Shown: positions 46,301 to 63,766 of the stretch, one piece after another
How the letters are laid out: each line of letters opens with the position of its first letter
Position numbering within the stretch: the first letter of the stretch is position 1
Program-made: the position numbers and the translations under genes
NCBI GenBank assembly: GCA_021831035.1
Contig: JAKBNL010000001.1
Span: 124,001-188,000, forward strand
DNA: 64,000 nt
From: Actinomycetes bacterium
Lineage (GTDB): Bacteria > Actinomycetota > Acidimicrobiia > Acidimicrobiales > RAAP-2
Direction of reading: 5' to 3'
The notes under the pieces: model-generated
What the model was told of the DNA's origin: nothing
What the model saw: the letters and a program-made list of their open reading frames with translations, nothing else
The model's database searches: none

Positions 46301-47061
46301 TCGGTGCCGTGAACGGCTCAACCACAGCGATAGTCCTCGTCGGGGCGGTGTTCTTGGCCGCCGCGGTCGAGATGGTCGAGGCCCTGACGATCGTGCTCGC
46401 CGTCGGTCACACCCGCGGCTGGCGCACGGCCCTCGAGGGGACCGGCGTGGCCGTGGTCGCCCTGGCGGCGCTCGTCGCGGTGCTCGGGCCGGCCCTGGTG
46501 CACGTGCCCCTCAGCGTGTTGCGCCTGGTCGTTGGGGTCGTTCTGCTGATCTTCGGCCTCCAGTGGCTGCGCAAGGCCGTCCTGCGCTCGGCCGGGATCA
46601 AGGCCAAGCACGACGAGGACGCGATCTACGCCGAGATGACCGCCCGACTGGCCCTCACCGGGGAGCGCCCGCCGCGGGACCGGGTGGCCTTCGTGGTGGC
46701 CTTCAAGGGGGTCTTCTTGGAGGGCCTCGAGATCGTGGTCGCCGTCGTGACCCTGGGCACCTCGGCCCACCGCCTGGGGCTCGCCGCCGCCACGGCCGCC
46801 GTGGCCGTCGTGGTCGTCGCCGCGAGCGGGGCGCTCGTGGCCCGCCAGCTCTCCTCGGTGCCCGAGAACGCCATGAAGATGGCCGTCGGGGTCATGCTCG
46901 TGAGCTACGGCACCTTCTGGACCGGCGAGGGGCTCAGGGTCCACTGGCCCGGGGGCGACGTCATGATCGCGGGCCTCGTCGTCGTCTACGCCCTGGCGAC
47001 CGCGGTCGTGGTGCGGCTCCTCGCGAGCGGCGCGCGCGAGCCGGTGGGGGCGCCGAGGTGA
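46297..47061 (+). CDS. COG4280-type polytopic membrane protein, FTR1-like
   Basis: A 254-residue protein with about seven membrane segments. Two similar acidic signatures lie in membrane helices, EMVEALTIVLAVGHTRGW near the N-terminus and FLEGLEIVVAVVTLG in the middle, recalling the paired REGLE motifs of FTR1 ferrous/ferric permeases. The family is uncharacterised as far as I recall. Its gene overlaps that of an iron-type ABC ATPase, supporting a role in metal transport, perhaps with the ABC system or as an exporter. Confidence 0.65.
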   Translation: MIGAVNGSTTAIVLVGAVFLAAAVEMVEALTIVLAVGHTRGWRTALEGTGVAVVALAALVAVLGPALVHVPLSVLRLVVGVVLLIFGLQWLRKAVLRSAGIKAKHDEDAIYAEMTARLALTGERPPRDRVAFVVAFKGVFLEGLEIVVAVVTLGTSAHRLGLAAATAAVAVVVVAASGALVARQLSSVPENAMKMAVGVMLVSYGTFWTGEGLRVHWPGGDVMIAGLVVVYALATAVVVRLLASGAREPVGAPR

Positions 47062-47303
47062 ACCCCTTCCCCCGCGACGACAAGCCCCTGGCCGCCCGCC
47101 TCCTCGAGGGCTTCGGCCGGTTCTGGTGGGACTTCCTCGTCGGGGACACCCCCGAGATCACCCTGTCGGTGGTCGGGATCGTGGGCGTGACGGCGCTGCT
47201 GCGCGACGTGGTCCACGCGAACGTCGCGGCCTACGTGGCCCTCGTCGCTCTGAGCGTGGGGACGCTCGCCCTCTCGGCGGCCCGGGGCTCCCGGCGCGGC
47301 TGA
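47058..47303 (+). CDS. Small two-segment membrane protein, last gene of the metal-transport operon
   Basis: An 81-residue protein whose GTG overlaps the previous stop as GTGA. A polar, aromatic N-terminus (PFPRDDKPLAARLLEGFGRFWW) precedes two hydrophobic segments (EITLSVVGIVGVTALL and AAYVALVALSVGTLAL), and the tail is basic. I recognise no family. Tight coupling suggests it is an accessory subunit of the FTR1-like protein. Confidence 0.65.
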   Translation: MNPFPRDDKPLAARLLEGFGRFWWDFLVGDTPEITLSVVGIVGVTALLRDVVHANVAAYVALVALSVGTLALSAARGSRRG

Positions 47304-47310
47304 GGGGCGC

Positions 47311-47342
47311 CGGGGGACCGGCACCCCCCGGGGTGTTAGGAT
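47311..47342 (+). promoter_or_regulatory. Short GC hairpin followed by the tRNA-Trp/secE promoter -10 box
   Basis: CGGGGG and CCCCCG (47311-47316 and 47325-47330) can form a 6-bp hairpin after the last transporter gene, a weak terminator without a T-run. TAGGAT at 47337-47342 is a likely -10 box, placing the start of the tRNA-Trp-secE-nusG transcript near 47350. I see no convincing -35 sequence. Confidence 0.5.
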
Positions 47343-47378
47343 GGACGTCCCTGGGGGCGCTCGTTGGGCGCCTCCCGT

Positions 47379-47451
47379 AGGGCAGTGGCTCAATTGGTAG
47401 AGCACCGGTCTCCAAAACCGGCGGTTGGGGGTTCGAGTCCCTCCTGCCCTG
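47379..47451 (+). tRNA. tRNA-Trp (anticodon CCA)
   Basis: Class I tRNA. The anticodon loop CTCCAAA gives CCA. The acceptor stem AGGGCAG pairs with CTGCCCT, discriminator G; the 3' CCA is not encoded. It sits 31 bases before secE, the usual actinobacterial arrangement. Confidence 0.95.
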
Positions 47452-47482
47452 CCCGGGGCGGAGAAGCGTAGAAGAGACCGAG

Positions 47483-47782
47483 ATGAACCGCGAACAGAAG
47501 CGCATGTTGCAGCGACAGGGCCAGATGGGGGCCGACGGCTCCGCCGGCTCGCGGCGCACGTCGGTCGAGGACGTCCAGCGCCGCCGCTCGGGCGAGCGCA
47601 CCCACCCGCGCGACTTCGTGCGCCAGGTTCGCGAGGAGATGCGCCAGGTCGCCTGGCCGACCCGGCCCGAGGTCGTCAACTACACGACGATCGTCCTGTT
47701 CGTGCTGGTCTTCATGACCGCTCTCATCTTCGGGCTCGGCGTGGGCTCGGAGAAGTTCGTCTCGTTCCTCTTCACCAAGTAG
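47483..47782 (+). CDS. secE: Preprotein translocase subunit SecE
   Basis: A 99-residue SecE with a basic N-terminal extension (about 45 residues), the conserved amphipathic helix VRQVREEMRQVAWPTRPEV, and one transmembrane helix ending near the C-terminus. It clamps SecY in the membrane. It is transcribed with tRNA-Trp upstream and nusG five bases downstream. Confidence 0.95.
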   Translation: MNREQKRMLQRQGQMGADGSAGSRRTSVEDVQRRRSGERTHPRDFVRQVREEMRQVAWPTRPEVVNYTTIVLFVLVFMTALIFGLGVGSEKFVSFLFTK

Positions 47783-47787
47783 GCGCC

Positions 47788-48450
47788 GTGTCCGACCTCG
47801 AGACCCCCATCGACGACGCCCCCGTGGACCTCGACCCCGCGACCGGGGAGCCGTTCGAGATCGGCGAGGCCGTCGAGCCCGAGATCGAGAGCGCCTTCGA
47901 CCGCCCGGGGCGCTGGTACATCGTGCACACCTTCGCCGGCCACGAGCAGAAGGTCATCTCGGCGCTCAACAACATCATCAAGAGCCGCGAGCTCGGCGAG
48001 CAGATCTACGAGATCTACCTCCCCGAGGAGGACGTCACCGAGTTCAAGGGCGGCAAGAAGGTCACCGTCGCCAAGCGGATGTTCCCGAGCTACCTCCTGG
48101 TGCGCTGCGAGCCCGACCCGGAGATCTTCTACGTGATCGCCTCGACCCCGGGGGTGACCGGCTTCGTCGGGGCCGAGAAGACCAAGCCGACGGCACTGAC
48201 CCGTCGCGAGGTGGACAACATCATCCGGCCCAAGATCGAGGGCGTTGAGCAGCCGGTGGCCAAGCGCCGGATGCCGACTCACGAGTTCGAGGTCAACGAC
48301 ACCGTCCAGATCAAGTCCGGCCCCTTCGCGACCTTCTCGGGTCACGTGGCCGAGATCAACGAGGACCAGCTCAAGGTCAAGGTCCTCGTCGACATCTTCG
48401 GCCGAGAGACCCCCGTGGAGCTCGACTTCACGCAGGTCACCAAGCTCTAG
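47788..48450 (+). CDS. nusG: Transcription termination/antitermination protein NusG
   Basis: A 220-residue NusG with an acidic N-terminal extension of about 40 residues, the NGN domain ([14 protein letters not shown] to RREV), and a KOW domain around [20 protein letters not shown]. It binds RNA polymerase and couples it to Rho or ribosomes. The GTG at 47788 follows secE by five bases. Longer frames would overlap secE and tRNA-Trp. Confidence 0.96.
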   Translation: MSDLETPIDDAPVDLDPATGEPFEIGEAVEPEIESAFDRPGRWYIVHTFAGHEQKVISALNNIIKSRELGEQIYEIYLPEEDVTEFKGGKKVTVAKRMFPSYLLVRCEPDPEIFYVIASTPGVTGFVGAEKTKPTALTRREVDNIIRPKIEGVEQPVAKRRMPTHEFEVNDTVQIKSGPFATFSGHVAEINEDQLKVKVLVDIFGRETPVELDFTQVTKL

Positions 48451-48464
48451 ACAAGGAGAGTCCC

Positions 48465-48890
48465 ATGGCGAAGAAAGTCGTCGCCGTCGTCAAGATCCAG
48501 CTCGACGCCGGGAGCGCCACCCCGGCGCCCCCGGTCGGCACCGCGCTCGGGCCCCACGGCGTGCAGACCATGGAGTTCTGCAAGCAGTACAACGCGGCCA
48601 CCGAGTCGATGCGCGGCACGGTCATCCCGGTCGAGATCTCGATCTACGAGGACCGCTCGTTCACCTTCGTGCTCAAGACCCCGCCGACGCCGGTGCTCTT
48701 GCGCCAGGCGGCCGGGCTGGAGAAGGGCGCCCACATCGCCGGTCGCGAGACGGTGGCCACGGTCACCATGGACCAGGTGGCCGAGATCGCCCAGACCAAG
48801 ATGAAGGACCTCAACACCGACGACCTCGAGTCGGCCAAGCTCCAGGTGATGGGCACGGCGCGCTCGATGGGCATCGCGGTCGCGGGCTAG
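48465..48890 (+). CDS. rplK: 50S ribosomal protein L11
   Basis: A 141-residue L11 with the Pro-rich N-terminal domain ([15 protein letters not shown]) and the rRNA-binding C-terminal domain ([23 protein letters not shown]). It forms the GTPase-associated stalk base with 23S rRNA. AAGGAGAG precedes the ATG. It follows nusG by 14 bases and precedes rplA by eight. Confidence 0.97.
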   Translation: MAKKVVAVVKIQLDAGSATPAPPVGTALGPHGVQTMEFCKQYNAATESMRGTVIPVEISIYEDRSFTFVLKTPPTPVLLRQAAGLEKGAHIAGRETVATVTMDQVAEIAQTKMKDLNTDDLESAKLQVMGTARSMGIAVAG

Positions 48891-48898
48891 GAGAAGAG

Positions 48899-49618
48899 AT
48901 GAGACACGGCAAGAACTACCGCAACGCCCTGGCCCAGGTCGACCGTGAGGAGCTCCTCGGGGTCGGCGAGGCGGTCGACAAGGTGAAGGCCCTCGCCACG
49001 GCGAAGTTCGACGAGACCGTCGAGCTGGCCGTGCGCCTGGGCGTCGACCCCCGTCGCGCCGAGCAGATCGTGCGCGGCACGATCACCCTGCCGGCCGGCA
49101 CCGGCAAGACCAACCGGGTGGCCGTCTTCGCCGCCGGCGAGGCGGCCCAGGCCGCCCGCGAGGCCGGTGCCGACGTCGTGGGCGCCGACGACCTCGTCGA
49201 GCGCGTGCGCGGCGGGTTCCTCGACTTCGACGTGGCGATCGCCTCCCCGGACCTGATGGGCCTGGTCGGTGGGCTGGGCCGCGTGCTCGGGCCGCGCGGC
49301 CTGATGCCCAACCCCAAGACCGGCACCGTCACCACCGACGTCGCCAAGGCCGTCACCGACTTCAAGGGTGGGCGGGTCGAGTACCGCACCGACAAGGTGG
49401 GCAACGTCCAGCTGCGCGTGGGCAAGGTGAGCTTCGCCCGCGAGGACCTCGTGCGCAACGTGGTGGCGGTGGTGGACGAGCTCGTGCGCGTCAAGCCCTC
49501 GAGCTCCAAGGGCCGCTACCTCCTCAGCGTCACGATCTCTTCGACCATGGGCCCCGGGGTCAAGGTCGACCCCGCTCGGGCGCGAGAGCACGAGGAGGCC
49601 CTGGCCGGCTCGGTTTGA
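48899..49618 (+). CDS. rplA: 50S ribosomal protein L1
   Basis: A 239-residue L1. Conserved blocks are the early [20 protein letters not shown], then [19 protein letters not shown] and [21 protein letters not shown]. It binds the L1 stalk of 23S rRNA and can autoregulate the L11 operon in E. coli. The ATG at 48899 starts at the usual place. Its stop codon lies inside the -35 box of the next promoter. Confidence 0.97.
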   Translation: MRHGKNYRNALAQVDREELLGVGEAVDKVKALATAKFDETVELAVRLGVDPRRAEQIVRGTITLPAGTGKTNRVAVFAAGEAAQAAREAGADVVGADDLVERVRGGFLDFDVAIASPDLMGLVGGLGRVLGPRGLMPNPKTGTVTTDVAKAVTDFKGGRVEYRTDKVGNVQLRVGKVSFAREDLVRNVVAVVDELVRVKPSSSKGRYLLSVTISSTMGPGVKVDPARAREHEEALAGSV

Positions 49619-49644
49619 CCCGAGCGACGCCCGGTCGCTAGGCT
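49615..49644 (+). promoter_or_regulatory. Promoter of the rplJ-rplL transcript
   Basis: TTGACC (49615-49620) and TAGGCT (49639-49644) are separated by 18 bases, matching the rpoB and rpsL promoters in this window. The -35 hexamer overlaps the rplA stop codon. Transcription would begin near 49651, just before the L10 leader. Confidence 0.75.
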
Positions 49645-49650
49645 GGGCGT

Positions 49651-49800
49651 CCCGCACGACCCGTCGTGCCACAGAACGAAGAACGCCGAAGACATCCGGT
49701 GCGCGCGAGCGCCTAAGGGACGCCAGTCCGCCTGACGAGGGGTTCGAGCCTCGCCTCGCGCCCGGGTGCCTACGGCCCCGACAGAGCCGGTCGAACCGGC
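49651..49800 (+). promoter_or_regulatory. L10 leader: structured 5' UTR of rplJ
   Basis: About 160 untranslated bases precede rplJ. They start with a 7-bp hairpin (GCACGAC/GTCGTGC, 49654-49669). GACATCCGGTGCGCGCGAGC and CGCCTCGCGCCCGGG further on resemble the kink-turn and long helix of the L10 leader, where the L10(L12) complex represses its own translation. The assignment rests on position and general shape, not a covariance model. Confidence 0.7.
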
Positions 49801-49810
49801 GGGAGGCGAG

Positions 49811-50509
49811 ATGGTCAGCAAGGTCCGCACCGAGAAGGTGGCGGCGGTCGAGGACGTGAAGTCCCGGGTCGCGACCACCTCGACCGCGGTGGTCACCGAG
49901 TACCGGGGGCTCACCGTCGCCCAGATCCAAGAGCTGCGCCGCCAGCTGCGCGCCGCCGGCGCCGACTACAAGGTCTTCAAGAACACCCTCGTGCGCCGGG
50001 CCATCGACGGGACCGGGGTCGAGTCGCTGGCCGCGTTCTTGACAGGCCCCACGGCCATCGCCTTCGTCTCGGGCGACGTCTCGGCCGTCGCGAAGGCCCT
50101 GCGCGACTTCGCCAAGGGCGCGCCGGCGCTGGTGGTGAAGGGCGGCGTCTTGAACGGCCAGGCCCTGAGCGACCGCGACCTGGTGGCCCTGGCGGACCTG
50201 CCGAGCCGCGAGGTCCTGCTCGCGCGCCTGGCCGGGCTGATCGCCTCGCCGCTCACCACGATGGCCGGCCTGTTGAAGGCCGTCCCCCAGAACCTCGCCT
50301 ACGGCCTCGCGGCCCTGATCGACCAGCGCGGCGGCGCGCCGGCCGGCCCCGCGGCCGAGACCGAGACCCCGGCCGGGGTCGAGGAGGTCGCCCCGGCGGC
50401 CGGCGACGACGCCGGGGCTGAGGCCACGGCGACCGCCCCGGCCCCCGCGGCCGAGGACGGCGCCGACGGCGCCGAGGCGGACACCGCCCCGGCCTCCCCG
50501 GCCGAGTAA
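49811..50509 (+). CDS. rplJ: 50S ribosomal protein L10
   Basis: A 232-residue L10. The rRNA-binding domain (about 1-150) contains [18 protein letters not shown] and [12 protein letters not shown], and helix alpha-8 that carries L12 dimers runs to about 173. A tail of about 59 residues, nearly all Ala, Pro, Glu, Asp and Gly, extends the protein beyond most family members. The ATG at 49811 has GGAGG at good spacing; an upstream ATG at 49766 lies in the leader. Confidence 0.96.
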   Translation: MVSKVRTEKVAAVEDVKSRVATTSTAVVTEYRGLTVAQIQELRRQLRAAGADYKVFKNTLVRRAIDGTGVESLAAFLTGPTAIAFVSGDVSAVAKALRDFAKGAPALVVKGGVLNGQALSDRDLVALADLPSREVLLARLAGLIASPLTTMAGLLKAVPQNLAYGLAALIDQRGGAPAGPAAETETPAGVEEVAPAAGDDAGAEATATAPAPAAEDGADGAEADTAPASPAE

Positions 50510-50546
50510 CCACCCGATCGAGAGATTCGAAGAGAAAGGAAACACC

Positions 50547-50939
50547 ATGGCTACCCTGACCAAGGAGCAGATCCTGGACGGCATCGCCGCCCTGTCGGTC
50601 ATCGAGCTGAGCGAGCTTCTAAAGGAGTTCGAGGAGAAGTTCGGCGTCACCGCCGCCGCGCCCGTCGCGGTCGCGGCCGCCCCGGCCGCCGGTGGCGGCG
50701 GCGCCGCCGAGGAGGCCGCCGAGGAGAAGTCGAGCTTCGACGTCATCCTCGTGAGCGGGGGCGACAAGAAGATCCAGGTCATCAAGGAGGTCCGGGCCCT
50801 CACGAGCCTCGGCCTCAAAGAGGCGAAGGACCTGGTCGACGGGGCCCCCAAGCCGGTCCTGGAGAACGTCTCGAGGGCCGACGCCGACAAGGCCAAGGGC
50901 GCCCTCGAGGGCGCCGGCGCCACCGTCGAGCTCAAGTAG
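50547..50939 (+). CDS. rplL: 50S ribosomal protein L7/L12
   Basis: A 130-residue L7/L12: N-terminal dimerisation domain ([20 protein letters not shown]), an Ala/Gly-rich hinge, and the C-terminal factor-binding domain ([20 protein letters not shown]). It recruits translation GTPases to the ribosome. AGAAAGGAAA before the ATG gives the ribosome-binding site. A strong palindrome follows the stop codon. Confidence 0.97.
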   Translation: MATLTKEQILDGIAALSVIELSELLKEFEEKFGVTAAAPVAVAAAPAAGGGGAAEEAAEEKSSFDVILVSGGDKKIQVIKEVRALTSLGLKEAKDLVDGAPKPVLENVSRADADKAKGALEGAGATVELK

Positions 50940-50948
50940 CGCCCGCCG

Positions 50949-50978
50949 GCGGGCCCCGGGGTCGACCCCGGGGCCCGC
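50949..50978. terminator. Perfect 30-base palindrome after rplL
   Basis: The two 15-base halves (50949-50963 and 50964-50978) are exact reverse complements, built of GGGCCCCGGGG and CCCCGGGGCCC around GTCGAC. As RNA it would make a very stable hairpin nine bases after the rplL stop. There is no T-run, so it may be a partial terminator, a processing site or an mRNA 3' stabiliser. Confidence 0.55.
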
Positions 50979-50994
50979 GACGGCGGTCAAAGAC

Positions 50995-51023
50995 TTGACC
51001 TGGGGGGGCCGCCCCCCTAGGGT
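50995..51023 (+). promoter_or_regulatory. Promoter of rpoBC
   Basis: TTGACC (50995-51000), a 17-base G/C-rich spacer and TAGGGT (51018-51023) make a textbook primary-sigma promoter. The rpoB start lies about 160 bases further on, leaving a sizeable leader. A second AT-rich patch, TTATAAGAC near 51089-51097, is another possible start. Confidence 0.75.
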
Positions 51024-51192
51024 GTGGCCAACCTAGAGCCGGGGCCCGCGGGCGCCGGTTGCACAGCCGCGGGCGGAACCACTAGTGTTATAAGACCGTG
51101 TTCCTGCCCCTGGCTTCGTCATCCCCTGACGACGCCGTGTGCGTCGATCCGGCACGTTCCCGCAGCCACCCACCTACACGGAGGATAGACCG

Positions 51193-58901
<7,709 letters not shown>

Positions 58902-58920
58902 GCTGGAGAGTCCGCCGGGC

Positions 58921-58950
58921 TTGCCGGACCGCCGGGGGCGGGCGTAGGAT
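58921..58950 (+). promoter_or_regulatory. Promoter of the str operon (rpsL-rpsG-fusA-tuf)
   Basis: TTGCCG (58921-58926), an 18-base spacer and TAGGAT (58945-58950) lie between rpoC and rpsL. Transcription would start near 58957, giving a leader of about 58 bases. A further TAGTCC at 58954-58959 is less likely. Confidence 0.65.
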
Positions 58951-59014
58951 TGCTAGTCCGCCCCGGGGGGCCCCGGGGCGCCCCGAGTTCGAGAAAATAC
59001 GAGAGAGGTTTCGC

Positions 59015-59385
<371 letters not shown>

Positions 59386-59386
<1 letters not shown>

Positions 59387-59856
59387 TGCCTCGTAAGGGC
59401 CCCGCCGTCCGTCGGGAGATCCCGGCCGACCCCATCTACAAGTCGGTCCTGGTCACCCAGATCATCAACAAGGTGCTCGAGCGCGGCAAGCGCACGATCG
59501 CCGAGCGCATCGTCTACACCGCCCTCGAGCAGGTCGAGCAGAAGACCGGGTCGGACCCGATCGCCACGCTCAAGCGGGCGCTGGAGAACGTCCGTCCCGA
59601 GCTTGAGGTGCGCAGCCGCCGCGTCGGCGGTACCACCTACCAGGTGCCGGTCGAGGTGCGCCCGCGCCGCTCGACGACCCTCGGCATCCGCTGGCTGACC
59701 GACTTCGCGAAGAAGCGCCGCGAGAAGACCATGGCCGAGCGCTTGGCCAACGAGATCATGGACGCCGCCAACGGCGTCGGGGCGGCCGTCAAGCGGCGCG
59801 AGGACATGGCCAAGATGGCCGAGTCCAACAAGGCCTTCGCCCACTACCGCTGGTAA
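59386..59856 (+). CDS. rpsG: 30S ribosomal protein S7
   Basis: A 156-residue S7, the assembly initiator of the 30S head. Conserved [20 protein letters not shown]-type stretch ([20 protein letters not shown]) and [16 protein letters not shown] are present. It begins within the rpsL stop codon (TGATG), so the two are coupled; fusA follows nine bases later. Confidence 0.97.
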
Positions 59857-59865
59857 GGAATCCCC

Positions 59866-61953
59866 ATGGCCCCCCGTGAGTACCCCCTCGAGAAGGTGCG
59901 CAACATCGGCATCATGGCCCACATCGACGCGGGCAAGACCACCACGACCGAGCGCATCCTCTACTACACCGGCAAGAACTACAAGATCGGCGAGGTCCAC
60001 GAGGGCGCCGCGACCATGGACTGGATGGTCCAGGAGCAAGAGCGCGGGATCACCATCACCTCGGCCGCGACGACCTGCTACTGGAACGGGCACCGGATCA
60101 ACATCATCGACACGCCCGGCCACGTGGACTTCACCGTCGAGGTGGAGCGCTCGCTGCGCGTGCTGGACGGGGCGGTCGCGGTCTTTGACGCCGTCGCCGG
60201 CGTCGAGCCCCAGACCGAGACGGTCTGGCGCCAGGCCAACAAGTACTCGGTGCCGCGCATCTGCTTCGTGAACAAGATGGACCGGATCGGGGCCGACTTC
60301 TTCCGCTGCGTCGACATGATCGAGGACCGCCTCGACTGCGTGCCCGCGGTCGTCCAGCTGCCCATCGGCGCCGAGGCCGACTACCTGGGCGTGGTCGACC
60401 TGACCGCCATGAAGGCGATCATCTACCACGACGAGAAGGGCGAGTCGTTCGATGTCACCGACATCCCCGACGACCTGAAGGACCAGGCCGCCGAGTACCA
60501 CGGCAAGCTGATCGACGTCCTCACGACCTTCGACGACCACCTGATGGAGAAGGTCCTGAGCGACGAGGAGGTCACGGTCGAGGACCTGCGCCGGGCGCTG
60601 CGCCGCGGCACCATCGAGGGCCACTGCGTGCCGATCCTCAACGGAACGGCCTTCAAGAACAAGGGCGTCCAGCCGATGCTCGACGCGGTCGTGGACTACC
60701 TGCCCAGCCCGCTCGACCTGCCCCCGACCCAGGGGACGCTCCCGGGCAAGGAGGACGTGGTCGAGCGCAAGCCCGACGACGCCCAGCCCTTCAGCGCCCT
60801 GGCCTTCAAGATCATGACCGACCCCTACGTGGGCAAGCTCACGTACCTGCGGGTCTACTCGGGCACCCTGGAGAAGGGCGAGACGGTCATCAACACCACC
60901 AAGGGCTCGCGCAAGGAGCGCCTCGGCCGCCTCCTCTTGATGCACGCCAACAACCGCGAGGACCTCGACGCGATCCGCACCGGCGACATCGTCGCCGCGG
61001 TCGGGCTCAAGCAGGTCACGACCGGTGACACGCTCTGCGACCCCGACCAGCCGATCCAGCTCGAGACCCTCGAGTTCCCCGAGCCGGTCATCCACGTCGC
61101 CGTCGAGCCCAAGACCAAGGCCGACCAGGAGAAGCTGGGCAAGGCCCTCTACGCGCTGTCCGAGGAGGACCCGACCTTCCGGGTGCGCACCGACCAAGAG
61201 ACCGGCCAGACGGTCATCTCGGGGATGGGCGAGCTGCACCTCGAGGTGCTGGTCGACCGGATGCTGCGCGAGTTCGGCGTCGACGCCAACGTCGGCAAGC
61301 CCCAGGTCGCCTACCGCGAGACGATCCGCAAGACCGTCGAGAAGGTGGAGGAGAAGTACGTCCGCCAGACCGGTGGCAAGGGCCAGTACGGCCACGTCGT
61401 CATCTCGGTCGAGCCGACGGGCGCCGGGGGCGGCTACGAGTTCCTCGACGAGATCACCGGCGGGGTCATCCCCAAGGAGTACATCCCGGCCGTCAACCAG
61501 GGGATCACCGAGTCGCTCACCTCGGGCGTGCTCGCCGGCTACCCGATGGTCGACCTGCGGGTCCGGCTCACCTTCGGCAGCTACCACGACGTCGACTCCT
61601 CGGAGATGGCCTTCAAGATCGCCGGCTCGCTGGCCATCAAGAAGGCGACCCGCCTGGCGAGTCCGGTGCTGCTCGAGCCGATCATGTCGGTCGAGGTCGT
61701 CACCCCCGAGGACTACATGGGTGACGTCATCGGCGACCTCTCCAGCCGGCGCGGTCGGGTCGAGGGCATGGAGCAGGTCGGCAACAACCAGGTAATTAGG
61801 GCTCTCGTGCCGCTGGCCGACATGTTCGGCTACGCTACGGACCTGCGTTCACGCACCCAGGGGCGCGCGACGTACACGATGCAGTTCCATTCCTACGCGG
61901 AGGTTCCGGACGCGATCGCCAAGGAGATCGTGGCCAAGGCGACCGGCGCGTAA
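59866..61953 (+). CDS. fusA: Elongation factor G
   Basis: A 695-residue translocase GTPase. The G motifs are [29 protein letters not shown] and NKMD, followed by domains II to [15 protein letters not shown] marks domain IV, which enters the decoding site. A single copy with normal length suggests the main housekeeping EF-G. It lies between rpsG and tuf in the conserved order. Confidence 0.97.
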   Translation: MAPREYPLEKVRNIGIMAHIDAGKTTTTERILYYTGKNYKIGEVHEGAATMDWMVQEQERGITITSAATTCYWNGHRINIIDTPGHVDFTVEVERSLRVLDGAVAVFDAVAGVEPQTETVWRQANKYSVPRICFVNKMDRIGADFFRCVDMIEDRLDCVPAVVQLPIGAEADYLGVVDLTAMKAIIYHDEKGESFDVTDIPDDLKDQAAEYHGKLIDVLTTFDDHLMEKVLSDEEVTVEDLRRALRRGTIEGHCVPILNGTAFKNKGVQPMLDAVVDYLPSPLDLPPTQGTLPGKEDVVERKPDDAQPFSALAFKIMTDPYVGKLTYLRVYSGTLEKGETVINTTKGSRKERLGRLLLMHANNREDLDAIRTGDIVAAVGLKQVTTGDTLCDPDQPIQLETLEFPEPVIHVAVEPKTKADQEKLGKALYALSEEDPTFRVRTDQETGQTVISGMGELHLEVLVDRMLREFGVDANVGKPQVAYRETIRKTVEKVEEKYVRQTGGKGQYGHVVISVEPTGAGGGYEFLDEITGGVIPKEYIPAVNQGITESLTSGVLAGYPMVDLRVRLTFGSYHDVDSSEMAFKIAGSLAIKKATRLASPVLLEPIMSVEVVTPEDYMGDVIGDLSSRRGRVEGMEQVGNNQVIRALVPLADMFGYATDLRSRTQGRATYTMQFHSYAEVPDAIAKEIVAKATGA

Positions 61954-62049
61954 GAGGGAAAACACCAAGGTCCAAACCGTCGTCGGGGAGGGCCGCAAGA
62001 ACCGATCGCTCGAGGGGAGCGGTCACGAGCAGAAAGTCAGTCCCCGACA

Positions 62050-63237
<1,188 letters not shown>

Positions 63238-63243
63238 GCGGTG

Positions 63244-63567
63244 ATGGCCGACAACCGACAGATGATCCGGATCCGGCTGAAGGCCTTCGACCACAGCGTC
63301 CTGGACCAGTCCACCGCGAAGATCGTCCAGACGGTCGAGCGGACCAACGCCCGGGTCCAGGGGCCGGTGCCCCTGCCCACCGAGATCCACCGCTACACGG
63401 TGGTGCGGGGCCCGCACAAGCACAAGGACTCCCGGGAGCACTTCGAGATGCGGGTGCACAAGCGCCTGCTCGACATCGTGGACCACACCGCCAAGACGGT
63501 CGACTCGCTCCAGCGGCTCGACCTGCCCGCCGGGGTGGACATCGAGATCAAGATTCGCCAGTCCTAG
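63244..63567 (+). CDS. rpsJ: 30S ribosomal protein S10
   Basis: A 107-residue S10: [17 protein letters not shown] at the N-terminus, [20 protein letters not shown] in the loop and [15 protein letters not shown] near the end. It is part of the 30S head and, as NusE, of antitermination complexes. The ATG at 63244 is preceded in frame by a GTG at 63241, which could also start. It is coupled closely to tuf, and separated from rplC by a hairpin and a new promoter. Confidence 0.96.
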   Translation: MADNRQMIRIRLKAFDHSVLDQSTAKIVQTVERTNARVQGPVPLPTEIHRYTVVRGPHKHKDSREHFEMRVHKRLLDIVDHTAKTVDSLQRLDLPAGVDIEIKIRQS

Positions 63568-63574
63568 GCCGGGT

Positions 63575-63601
63575 GGCCCGCGGGCTTTGCGCCCGCGGGC
63601 C
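63575..63601 (+). terminator. Terminator-like hairpin between rpsJ and rplC
   Basis: An 11-bp perfect stem, GGCCCGCGGGC (63575-63585) with GCCCGCGGGCC (63591-63601), has a five-base loop TTTGC. It starts eight bases after the rpsJ stop. There is no T-run after it, as is common in very GC-rich genomes. Confidence 0.55.
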
Positions 63602-63610
63602 CGCCCGGTG

Positions 63611-63721
63611 TAGGCTGGACCGCTCCCCCCGGGGAGACAGCAGACGTGCCCGGTCGCCACTGCGGTGGGACGCCGGGCCGACCAGTTTCGCGCTCCGTTC
63701 GGCTCTGGCTCGAACGGAGCG
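63611..63721 (+). promoter_or_regulatory. Second promoter and structured leader before rplC
   Basis: TAGGCT at 63611-63616 is a likely -10 box directly after the hairpin. The leader of about 145 bases contains a perfect 11-bp stem, CGCTCCGTTCG (63691-63701) with CGAACGGAGCG (63711-63721), and a nine-base loop. This resembles an autoregulatory ribosomal-protein leader, but I cannot assign a known class. Confidence 0.55.
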
Positions 63722-63766
63722 TCTGTGTGTCGGCGCCGCCGACGCACGGGAAAGAGAGAGGACAGC

